33,544 nucleotides of DNA from Roseburia sp. (GTDB lineage Bacteria > Bacillota > Clostridia > Lachnospirales > Lachnospiraceae). The notes under the pieces were generated by a model. It was not told the DNA's origin, did not search any database, and saw only the letters and a list, made by a program, of their open reading frames with translations. The position numbers were made by a program, and so were the translations under genes. The stretch is from the NCBI GenBank assembly GCA_023664685.1, contig JAMPFC010000026.1, positions 1-33,544 on the forward strand. The letters are read 5' to 3'. Below, in pieces: positions 1 to 6,401 of the stretch (the first letter of the stretch is position 1; each line of letters opens with the position of its first letter).

Positions 1-39
1 TGCAACTGCCAACGTACGGTAACTTGCAAAAAAACGGAC

Positions 40-90
40 AAAAAACAGGCACCGTCATGAATATGTATCCCTTCGTTTCATGACAGCGCC
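40..90 (-). terminator. Rho-independent terminator of spo0A
   Basis: On the minus strand, about 50 bases after the spo0A stop, a 14-bp stem (arms 77-90 and 48-61, with two G-U pairs) closes a 15-base loop and is followed by T runs (complement of the A runs at 41-45 and 28-34). This is a standard intrinsic terminator and suggests spo0A ends its transcript here. Confidence 0.85.
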
Positions 91-140
91 CTTTTATAGC
101 ACGTAAACTATGTTTTATGACAATGGTAATATTAACATCA

Positions 141-947
141 CTACGAGTTCGCACGCATTTTCTGCTCAAGTCGTATTTTATCGGCAATCAAAGCTACAAA
201 TTCAGAATTCGTAGGTTTTCCTTTACCATTATTCACTGTGTAGCCAAATAATTCATCGATTGTATCCACTTTTCCTCTTGTCCATGCCACCTCGATCGCA
301 TGTCTTATCGCCCTCTCCACTCTGCTGGGCGTGGTATTATGCTGTTTTGCGATGGATGGATAAAGTACCTTCGTGATCGAGTTGAGGATTTCACTATTCC
401 CCACCGACATCATGATCGCATCCCGCAAATATTGATATCCCTTAATGTGTGCCGGAACTCCGATCTCATGGATGATATTTGTCACATCCATTTCCAGATT
501 GTATTCCGACTTGAAGTCTTTACTCATATACTGTTCATAGCTGCTGTTTAACATAATCAGTTTATTCTCAGGTTTTAACTGCTGTACCTTGTTGAGAATC
601 GTCTCTTTTTCAAAAGGTTTTAAAACATAATATGACGCCCCGTACTGAAAAGCGGTCTGCATTACATTTTCCTGTGTAACTGCCGTCACAACGATAAAAT
701 CCGGCCTTTTCTTTATTCCCGGGATTCCTCTGTATATCTTTTCAAGGACTAGAAGTCCATCCATCTTTGGCATGATCAAATCAAGAAATACAATATCCGG
801 AACTGTTTCGCGAATCATCTCGATCGCCGCAACCCCGTTCTCTGCATGCCCCACGACTTCCACCTCATTATCATCCTGCAGACTTTCTCTGATCATAGTA
901 GCTGTTCTTACACTATCATCTACGATTAAGACTTTAAGCTTTTTCAA
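141..947 (-). CDS. spo0A: Stage 0 sporulation response regulator Spo0A
   Basis: Master transcription factor for entry into sporulation, phosphorylated through a phosphorelay or directly by orphan kinases in Clostridia. The 268-residue protein has a receiver domain (about residues 1-125) with the phospho-acceptor Asp in the [11 protein letters not shown] stretch and the acidic pair VDD near the N-terminus. The C-terminal third is the Spo0A DNA-binding domain, including the conserved [15 protein letters not shown] recognition-helix segment. Length matches the family. The start is TTG at 947, chosen because GGAGG lies 9 bases upstream and no in-frame ATG fits. The gene ends in TAG. It usually lies directly after spoIVB; here spoIVB is 8.4 kb away, though on the same strand. 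Confidence 0.97.
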   Translation of the reverse strand: MKKLKVLIVDDSVRTATMIRESLQDDNEVEVVGHAENGVAAIEMIRETVPDIVFLDLIMPKMDGLLVLEKIYRGIPGIKKRPDFIVVTAVTQENVMQTAFQYGASYYVLKPFEKETILNKVQQLKPENKLIMLNSSYEQYMSKDFKSEYNLEMDVTNIIHEIGVPAHIKGYQYLRDAIMMSVGNSEILNSITKVLYPSIAKQHNTTPSRVERAIRHAIEVAWTRGKVDTIDELFGYTVNNGKGKPTNSEFVALIADKIRLEQKMRANS

Positions 948-1003
948 TATGCATTACCTCCATTTACCCATTCCATAAACCATTTTTCGGTGCTACGTTT
1001 TGC

Positions 1004-1032
1004 ATTATATATGGTTTTTCATCTTTTTGCAA
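1004..1032 (-). promoter_or_regulatory. Sigma-A promoter of spo0A
   Basis: Reading the minus strand, TTGCAA (1027-1032) and a perfect TATAAT (1004-1009) are separated by 17 bases. The transcript would have a leader of about 50 bases before the TTG start of spo0A. This fits the vegetative promoter expected for spo0A. Confidence 0.65.
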
Positions 1033-1059
1033 GCAAATTTTATATATTTATTACATTTT

Positions 1060-1084
1060 ATTCACGTACTTTTAACAAATTTCT
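1060..1084 (-). promoter_or_regulatory. Possible sigma-H-like promoter of spo0A
   Basis: Upstream of the vegetative promoter the minus strand reads AGAAATT (1078-1084), 12 bases, then GTGAAT (1060-1065). This resembles the sigma-H pattern (AGGAWWT, 11-13 bases, GAAT) used by spo0A in Bacillus. The -35 has one mismatch and the -10 extension is imperfect, so this is a weak call. No convincing 0A box was found beside it. Confidence 0.3.
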
Positions 1085-1139
1085 AGCAAAATCGCCAAAT
1101 TTTTACCCAATTTTACTATTTTCAGCTTATTTTTTTCAC

Positions 1140-1168
1140 TTGACCATGTCTATTAAGTCGTTTATTAT
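1140..1168 (+). promoter_or_regulatory. Sigma-A promoter of the OPT-pqqD-like operon
   Basis: TTGACC (1140-1145) and TATTAT (1163-1168) are separated by 17 bases. Transcription would begin near 1175, leaving a leader of about 70 bases that contains the dyad at 1188-1224. Confidence 0.6.
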
Positions 1169-1187
1169 AAAACTATGAACAAATTAC

Positions 1188-1224
1188 TATGAGATATTGT
1201 GCAATATGTACAATAGTTCTCATA
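1188..1224 (+). promoter_or_regulatory. Imperfect dyad in the leader of the OPT operon
   Basis: TATGAGA-TATTGT (1188-1200) is mirrored by ACAATA-GT-TCTCATA (1210-1224), giving 7 + 6 paired bases around a 9-base loop with a 2-base bulge on one side. It lies just after the predicted transcription start and ends against the ribosome binding site (AAAGGA, 1227-1232). It could be a repressor operator or an RNA hairpin affecting ribosome access. There is no U-run after it, so it is not a simple terminator. Confidence 0.55.
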
Positions 1225-1243
1225 AGAAAGGATGTATTATCAT

Positions 1244-3142
1244 ATGAAAGAAAAGGAATTTAAGCCTTATATCGCAGCCGACCGGATCACCCCGGAATTA
1301 ACTGTTACTTCTATAATAATGGGTGTCATCCTCGCTGTTGTATTTGGCGCAGCCAATGCCTATCTCGGACTCCGTGTGGGCATGACCGTTTCCGCTTCCA
1401 TTCCGGCGGCGGTGATCTCAATGGGGACGATCCGCGTCATCATGCGCAAGAACTCGATCCTCGAGAGCAACATGGTGCAGACGATCGGCTCGGCAGGTGA
1501 ATCCCTTGCCGCCGGCGCCATCTTCACCCTCCCGGCTCTGTTTCTCTGGGCCGCTGATGGGAAGATGGAGACACCGGGCATTTTGGAAATCTCGATCATC
1601 TCACTCTGCGGAGGTATCCTCGGCGTTATGTTCATGGTTCCCCTGCGGAATGCCCTGATCGTAAAAGAACACAACACACTTCCCTATCCGGAGGGAACTG
1701 CCTGCGCAGAAGTCCTTCTCGCCGGAGAAGAGGGCGGATCAAACGCAAAAACCGTATTTATCGGCATGGGCTTTGCGGCAGTCTGTAAGTTTTTAGTAGA
1801 CGGACTCCAGATCATTCCGGGCGCCATCTCTGCCAAAATCTCTTCCTTAAAAACAGAGTTGTCGACGGAAGTATATCCGGCACTCATCGGCGTTGGATAC
1901 ATCTGCGGGCCAAAGATCGCTTCTTATATGTTGGCCGGAGGACTGCTCGGTTGGTTTGTCCTCATTCCTGCGATCAATCTCTTTGGCGCCAATGCTCTTC
2001 TCTATCCCGGAGATGACATCATAGCCAATCTGTATGCAGAGGGCGGGGCAAGTAATATCTGGGGACTTTACATCCGTTACATCGGCGCCGGTGCTGTGGC
2101 CGCCGGAGGGATCATCAGCCTGATCAAATCCCTTCCGCTGATCGTATCCACATTCCGGGATTCCATTAAGAGTCTCGCCGGCGGTGCAAACAAAGAAGTA
2201 TCCAGAACTTCAAGTGAACTTGACATGAAGATCATCCTCGGCACGATCGTCGCTCTGATCCTCATTATATAGCTTATACCCATTGTTCCAGTGTCCCTCG
2301 CCGGTGCGATCATGATCATTGTATTCGGATTTTTCTTTGCTACCGTTTCCTCGCGTATGGTGGGAATCGTGGGAAGCAGCAACAACCCGGTATCCGGAAT
2401 GGCAATCGCAACACTTCTGTTTTCCACACTGCTTTTGAAAGCAACTGGCGATTCTGGCTTCCACGGAATGCAGGGTGCGATCGCAATCGGTTCGATCATC
2501 TGTATCATTGCCTGCATGGCAGGGGATACTTCTCAGGATTTAAAGACCGGATACATCTTGGGCGCCACTCCGAAAAAACAGCAGATCGGTGAATTGATCG
2601 GTACGGTCGCTGCCGCTCTGGCGATCGGCGGTGTCCTGTATCTTCTGGATTCGGCATGGGGCTTTGGCACGCCGGAACTCTCTGCTCCACAGGCAACTTT
2701 AATGAAAATGTTAGTCGAGGGTGTTATGGACGGAAACCTTCCGTGGGGACTCGTATTCATCGGCGTATTTATCGCCATCGTGATCGAAATCCTACGAATC
2801 CCAGTTCTCCCTGTGGCAATCGGTCTCTATCTTCCGTTGGAACTTAGCACCTGCATCATGATCGGCGGACTGGTAAGACTGTTTATCGACAAAAAGAAAA
2901 TGTCTTCCGAAAAGCAGAAAAAAGAAATCGTCAATAAGGGAATCCTGTTTAGTTCAGGAATGATCGCAGGCGAAGGACTCGTGGGAATCCTTCTCGCCGT
3001 CTTTGCAGTACTCTCTGTAAATGAGGCGATCAACCTGTCAGATACGTTCAATACAGGAGTCATCGGAGGAATCATACTGATCCTTCTGATGGTATTTGCC
3101 CTTTTGAAATCAAGTATCTGGAGTAAAAATGAGGCACGATGA
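1244..3142 (+). pseudogene. OPT family oligopeptide transporter, interrupted by in-frame TAG
   Basis: Oligopeptide transporter (OPT) family membrane protein, importing small peptides or metal-peptide chelates by cation symport. Start ATG 1244 has AAAGGA about 10 bases upstream; the in-frame ATG at 1232 overlaps that site. The N-terminal part carries the family's opening helices (AYLGLRVGMTVSASIPAAV) and the loop motif LPYPEGTACAEVL. A single TAG at 2270-2272 stops translation after 342 codons, but the same frame continues without gap to 3142 with typical OPT sequence (SSNNPVSGMAIATLL, and a loop with AGDTSQDLKTGYILGATP). Rejoined, it is about 632 residues, normal for the family. A TGG-to-TAG change is the simplest cause, because the flanks are hydrophobic (ILII-stop-LIPIV). 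The downstream part could restart at GTG 2291 but has no good ribosome site. It could be a real null allele, a readthrough site (the stop is followed by C), or a base error. Confidence 0.85.
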
Positions 3143-3489
3143 AAAAGAAAAAAGATGAAAATTATTTAGAGTTTCTTCCTATTAAAAAGGAAAATTTAAA
3201 ATGGGACACGGATGATTCCGGAATCGTCACGATCTACATCGAAAACAAAGGTATTTTTAAGTGGATCACCCAGAAGCTTCTCGGCAAGCCAAAAATCTCC
3301 CAGATCCATCTCGAGATTTACGGAAGTTTTATCTGGCAGCAGATTGATGGAAAACGCCGAATCATGGAAATTGCCGATTTGGCTGAGAACGAATTTGGAG
3401 AAAAAATCCACCCATTATATGAACGAATTTCTTCTTATTTTAATATGCTTGAGAGAGCGGATCTGATCTCAATGGAGAAGAACGACTAA
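3139..3489 (+). CDS. PqqD-like (RRE-fold) protein
   Basis: A 116-residue protein of the PqqD family, small winged-helix-like domains that bind leader peptides in RiPP pathways. The family core is visible: WDTDDSGIVTIYIENKG near the N-terminus, LEIYGSFIWQQIDGKR in the centre and a FGEKIHPLYERISSYFNML-type helix with a hydrophobic C-terminal segment. Its ATG overlaps the OPT stop codon (ATGA at 3139-3142), so the two are translationally coupled and probably functionally linked. No radical SAM enzyme, precursor peptide or other RiPP enzyme is adjacent, so its peptide partner is unknown. If the upstream TAG ends translation, coupling-dependent expression of this gene would also suffer. Confidence 0.8.
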   Translation: MKKKKDENYLEFLPIKKENLKWDTDDSGIVTIYIENKGIFKWITQKLLGKPKISQIHLEIYGSFIWQQIDGKRRIMEIADLAENEFGEKIHPLYERISSYFNMLERADLISMEKND

Positions 3490-3518
3490 AAACCAAGAAG
3501 ATCCCAAGAGAAAAAAAC

Positions 3519-3565
3519 TCCCCCTCGGACAGCCTTATAAAAACTGTCCGAGGGGGGAACTTTTT
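3519..3565. terminator. Bidirectional terminator between pqqD-like and NlpC/P60-like genes
   Basis: A 13-bp perfect stem (CCCCCTCGGACAG at 3520-3532 with its complement at 3544-3556) is flanked by an A run on one side (3511-3517) and a T run on the other (3561-3565). It can therefore terminate the plus-strand OPT operon and the minus-strand gene that ends at 3567. Confidence 0.9.
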
Positions 3566-3566
3566 C

Positions 3567-4865
3567 TCACGGTCTCTCCATCAGGCCGCCGCCCCCATAG
3601 TATCCTTCGGGTCTCGCCGCCCACAATTCATTCAATACCGGTTTGCCGGACTCATCATAATATGATACCGCATACCCGGTAAACATCTCCACATGATAAA
3701 TTCCCTTATACCGGTTGTTGTTCGCTCCGGTCTCAAACATCAGATCGCCGGGACGAAACTTCATCTTCTGAATGTGGGCACGGGTGTAAGACTTCGTCAG
3801 AACTTTTCCGTGGCTTTTACACCATTTTGCCAAGTCTGCCGCTACCGGCGCATAATTTGCCAGACCAAATTTTTTTCCGATCTGGGAATAACATTTCCAG
3901 ACAAGAGAACTGCAGTCATAGTATCCCTTCTGCATCCGCTTTGGCTGGCTGTATTTCCATGTGCTTCCAATCATCCTTGCCCGCTTCACAACCTTCAAAA
4001 GCCCCGGGGAAACGACCGACACCGCGCAGCCGACTTTATTTCCGCTAAAATCTGCTGTGATCACCGCATTTCCCATCTTCCGAAAACGAACCGTTCCATT
4101 GCTCGACACTTTTGCCACCTTTGTATTGCTGGAACTCCACACCGGCTTATCTGTCGTCCCCTTGACTCTCAGGGTCGTCTTCTTTCCTTTGGAAGTGACA
4201 ATACTGCGCTTTGTGATCTCCAGTTTATCGATCTTCAGATTGACCTGAAACGTTTTCCCATTGATATCAATCGTCAGCACCGTACTCCCCGCCGAATAAC
4301 AGGACACATACAGCACATGGTCTTCAATCTGTCCCGTTACCATCATTTTCGTATTGGAAGAAGTGACCGAAACCTGTGTGTAGGAATCGATGACCTGATC
4401 CGGATCCAAAATCTTTATTTTCCCCTCAAAGCTCTGAAACCCACACAAATATCCGTGAAGAGTATCTTTTTCCAGTGTCACGTTCGTCATATTGACCGAA
4501 ACCGTCACATCGCAGGAGGCAGAAAAAACCGTGCTTCCCATATTATCATAACCGGTGATCTGCACCCATGCGCTTCCGGCTGTGAGCGCCTTATAGTAAC
4601 CATCGTTTCCCACTGAAAGAACATCACTGCCGGACACATAATAATTCCATGTCGACACGGTGATCGGCATCCCCGCATAATCAACAAGATTTTCAACTGC
4701 AGGACGGATATATCCGTCATCCCCTGTTATCAACTCCATGTCTACTGAACCGTAATTTGCAACCGGAACATCCACCGTCGCCGCATGAACCGGCCGGCTG
4801 CACACAAAACTAACTGCGATCAACGCAAAAATCACTAAAATTATCTTATTGTTCTTTTTCATCAT
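3567..4865 (-). CDS. Secreted Ig-like (Big_2) protein with NlpC/P60-type domain
   Basis: A 432-residue exported protein. Residues 1-29 form a signal peptide (Lys-rich start, hydrophobic core, cleavage near VHAAT). Residues about 30-285 contain beta-rich Ig-like modules; the best is a Big_2 copy at 213-285 (WSSSNTKVAKVSSNGTV). Residues about 290-432 resemble an NlpC/P60 or CHAP-type cysteine peptidase: YDCSSLVWKCY puts the likely nucleophile at Cys318, FRPGDLMF at 370-377 is the family turn, and His391 in IYHVEMFTG is the likely base. Such enzymes cut peptidoglycan stem peptides. A cell-wall hydrolase attached by its Ig-like region is therefore the inference. Two close ATG codons (4865, 4862) follow AGAGG. 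It has its own promoter and shares a terminator with the convergent gene. Confidence 0.8.
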   Translation of the reverse strand: MMKKNNKIILVIFALIAVSFVCSRPVHAATVDVPVANYGSVDMELITGDDGYIRPAVENLVDYAGMPITVSTWNYYVSGSDVLSVGNDGYYKALTAGSAWVQITGYDNMGSTVFSASCDVTVSVNMTNVTLEKDTLHGYLCGFQSFEGKIKILDPDQVIDSYTQVSVTSSNTKMMVTGQIEDHVLYVSCYSAGSTVLTIDINGKTFQVNLKIDKLEITKRSIVTSKGKKTTLRVKGTTDKPVWSSSNTKVAKVSSNGTVRFRKMGNAVITADFSGNKVGCAVSVVSPGLLKVVKRARMIGSTWKYSQPKRMQKGYYDCSSLVWKCYSQIGKKFGLANYAPVAADLAKWCKSHGKVLTKSYTRAHIQKMKFRPGDLMFETGANNNRYKGIYHVEMFTGYAVSYYDESGKPVLNELWAARPEGYYGGGGLMERP

Positions 4866-4902
4866 CTCATCCTCTCATTGTTTATGACTTTTATCTTTTC
4901 TT

Positions 4903-4931
4903 ATTATAAACGATATTCGCTCTTTTGTCAT
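4903..4931 (-). promoter_or_regulatory. Sigma-A promoter of the NlpC/P60-like gene
   Basis: On the minus strand ATGACA (4926-4931), 17 bases, TATAAT (4903-4908). It lies about 40 bases before the start codon and downstream of the hsp20 terminator, so this gene is transcribed on its own. Confidence 0.7.
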
Positions 4932-4948
4932 GTAAAATCCAACGCACC

Positions 4949-4977
4949 AAAAAAGACCCGGCCAAAAACACCGGGTC
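4949..4977 (-). terminator. Rho-independent terminator of hsp20
   Basis: On the minus strand GACCCGG (4971-4977) pairs with CCGGGTC (4955-4961) around a 9-base loop, followed by six T (complement of 4949-4954). It starts 17 bases after the hsp20 stop. Confidence 0.88.
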
Positions 4978-4994
4978 CTCCGTAAAACCGCCGA

Positions 4995-5432
4995 TCATCC
5001 CTCGATCGTAATATACTTCTTTTCCTCCACCGATGGCTTTACTTCCTTTTTCGGTATCGCAAGAGCCAGAATGCCATCCTTAAAGCTTGCCTTGATATCC
5101 TCTTCGGTGACATCCTTGCCGACAAAGAAGCTTCTCTGGCACTGTCCGTAATAACGCTCTCTTCGGATGTATTTTCCCTCGCTGTCTTTCTCATCCCTGT
5201 TTTCTTCCTGATTTGCCGAAATCGTAAGATAACCATCTTTGAGATCCGCTTTTATATTTTCCTTTGTATATCCCGGAAGTTCAATGTCCATCAGGAATTT
5301 ATCGTCAAACTCCTGCACATCGACCTTCATTCCCGGCACTCTTGATTTTTGAACTGTGTCGAATGGGAAACGGAACATATCGTCGAAAAAGCTGTCTGCA
5401 AAATTGTCTTTGAAAATACTTGGTACTAACAT
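4995..5432 (-). CDS. Hsp20 / alpha-crystallin family small heat-shock protein
   Basis: A 145-residue small heat-shock chaperone that holds unfolded proteins in the cytoplasm. The alpha-crystallin domain spans about residues 32-138, with the family signatures MDIELPGYTKENIKADLKDG, YGQCQRSFFVG and ASFKDGILALAIPKKE, and the C-terminal tail ends in the short IxI-like KYITIEG. The N-terminal FxDNFADSFFDDMF stretch is typical of clostridial Hsp20. ATG 5432 follows GGAGG at 8 bases. It stands alone between its own promoter and terminator and carries a CIRCE operator, so it is predicted to be under HrcA control. Confidence 0.95.
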   Translation of the reverse strand: MLVPSIFKDNFADSFFDDMFRFPFDTVQKSRVPGMKVDVQEFDDKFLMDIELPGYTKENIKADLKDGYLTISANQEENRDEKDSEGKYIRRERYYGQCQRSFFVGKDVTEEDIKASFKDGILALAIPKKEVKPSVEEKKYITIEG

Positions 5433-5511
5433 AGGTCATTCCTCCATTCATTTTATATCTTTCTTTTTATTATTCCCCGGCGGATGATTTTCATTCCCAC
5501 CGGCTAATTAT

Positions 5512-5540
5512 GTTATAACACAATTATTAGCACTCGTCAA
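5512..5540 (-). promoter_or_regulatory. Sigma-A promoter of hsp20
   Basis: Minus strand TTGACG (5535-5540), 17 bases, TATAAC (5512-5517). The -35 hexamer and part of the spacer lie inside the CIRCE element, so repressor binding would block polymerase directly. Confidence 0.82.
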
Positions 5541-5553
5541 GAGTGAGTGCTAA
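5527..5553. promoter_or_regulatory. CIRCE operator (HrcA binding site)
   Basis: TTAGCACTC (5527-5535), 9 bases, GAGTGCTAA (5545-5553): both arms match the CIRCE consensus at all 18 positions. CIRCE is the operator of HrcA, normally found before groESL and hrcA-grpE-dnaK. It begins about 95 bases upstream of hsp20 and 33 bases after the stop of the upstream glycosylase gene. Confidence 0.96.
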
Positions 5554-5585
5554 TAATTTTTGTGAAAATTTTGTGTCCTCAAAAA

Positions 5586-6089
5586 TCAAACACGTTTTTC
5601 CATCTGGAGAGCCTGCCCATATGCCTCACAAAGCCGCTCCAGAGACCATGCCGCATTCGCCGGACTGGTAGAAGGCAGCTTCACAATATCCATCCCCGTC
5701 TTTTCACGCACATACCGGTCATACAGTTCGCAAGCTTTCGCTCCGTTTCCGTATACAGCGGAAATGTTGGAATGACAGAGCAGCGCCCCGATATCATTTA
5801 CCTCTACATCCCGGATCGAACTGTCGCTCGAGCCGGTGATCGTACATCTTCCGATAACGTCCCATATCGCAATATGGTTTGCAAGAAGCATCGCCTTTTT
5901 CTCTTCAACCGTCACCGGAAGGCTGCTGCCTGTGATCTGTGCCATCACTTTCCAGAAACGGTTCTGCGGATGCCCATAATAAAACTGCGTCTCTCTTGAT
6001 CGGACAGAGGGAAAAGTACCCAGTATAAGTTTCTCGGAACGCTCATCAAAGACCGGCGCAAATGTATGCTTTATATTTTTAAACTCCAC
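5586..6089 (-). CDS. DNA-deoxyinosine glycosylase (UDG superfamily)
   Basis: A 167-residue protein of the uracil-DNA glycosylase superfamily, resembling the family annotated as DNA-deoxyinosine (hypoxanthine-DNA) glycosylase, which removes deaminated bases in base-excision repair. Visible landmarks are LILGTFPSVRSRE near residue 21 (the G-x-x-P-S motif I region), YYGHPQNRFW just after it, IAIWDVIG in the middle, and a C-terminal LPSTSPANAAW that corresponds to the last active-site motif. The start is GTG at 6089 with GGAGGAG five bases upstream. The start lies inside the MGMT-like gene (19-base overlap), so the two are translationally coupled. The substrate (inosine versus uracil) is assigned from family resemblance only. 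Confidence 0.85.
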   Translation of the reverse strand: MEFKNIKHTFAPVFDERSEKLILGTFPSVRSRETQFYYGHPQNRFWKVMAQITGSSLPVTVEEKKAMLLANHIAIWDVIGRCTITGSSDSSIRDVEVNDIGALLCHSNISAVYGNGAKACELYDRYVREKTGMDIVKLPSTSPANAAWSLERLCEAYGQALQMEKRV

Positions 6090-6388
6090 TGGTACTCCTC
6101 CATCTTCACATGTCCGTCTTCAAACTGCACGCCTTCTGCCTCGAGAAGCTCGATCTGGCGGTTTTTGCCGCCAAACGCAAAAGCCTCCGACACATTCCCA
6201 TCCTTTGTGACCACCCGGTGGCATGGGATCTGGCTGGGATCCGGATTTACATGCAGGGCATAGCCCACAACTCTCGCCCATCTGCGGTTTCCCGCAAGGG
6301 CGGCTACCTGTCCATAGGCAGCCACATTCCCCTTTGGTATCTGTTTTACGACTTCATAAATTTTTTCAAATGTGTTCTTTTCCTGCAT
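6071..6388 (-). CDS. MGMT-family protein (alkylated-DNA repair domain only)
   Basis: A 105-residue protein comprising only the DNA-binding/active-site domain of O6-alkylguanine-DNA alkyltransferases. It keeps the acceptor cysteine in IPCHRV, the Asn-hinge region AGNRRWARVVGYAL and the wing GGKNRQIELLEAEG. True alkyltransferases such as Ogt have an additional N-terminal domain, which is absent here; the size is that of alkyltransferase-like (ATL) proteins, but those carry Trp in place of the Cys. It may be a minimal methyltransferase or a damage sensor. It starts 13 bases after the kinase stop and its end overlaps the glycosylase start, placing it inside one operon. Confidence 0.85.
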   Translation of the reverse strand: MQEKNTFEKIYEVVKQIPKGNVAAYGQVAALAGNRRWARVVGYALHVNPDPSQIPCHRVVTKDGNVSEAFAFGGKNRQIELLEAEGVQFEDGHVKMEEYQWSLKI

Positions 6389-6401
6389 CCTCTTAACTCC
6401 A

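Noticed and set aside
2270-2272. Pyrrolysine or other general recoding of TAG
   Set aside because: spo0A, the flavodiiron gene and the small secreted protein gene end in TAG, no pyl genes are in the window, and the OPT family is not known for pyrrolysine. Local readthrough is not excluded.
3693-4616. A 307-codon plus-strand open frame
   Set aside because: It is antisense to the Ig-like/NlpC-P60-type gene, rich in His, Arg and Cys, without start signals or family features.
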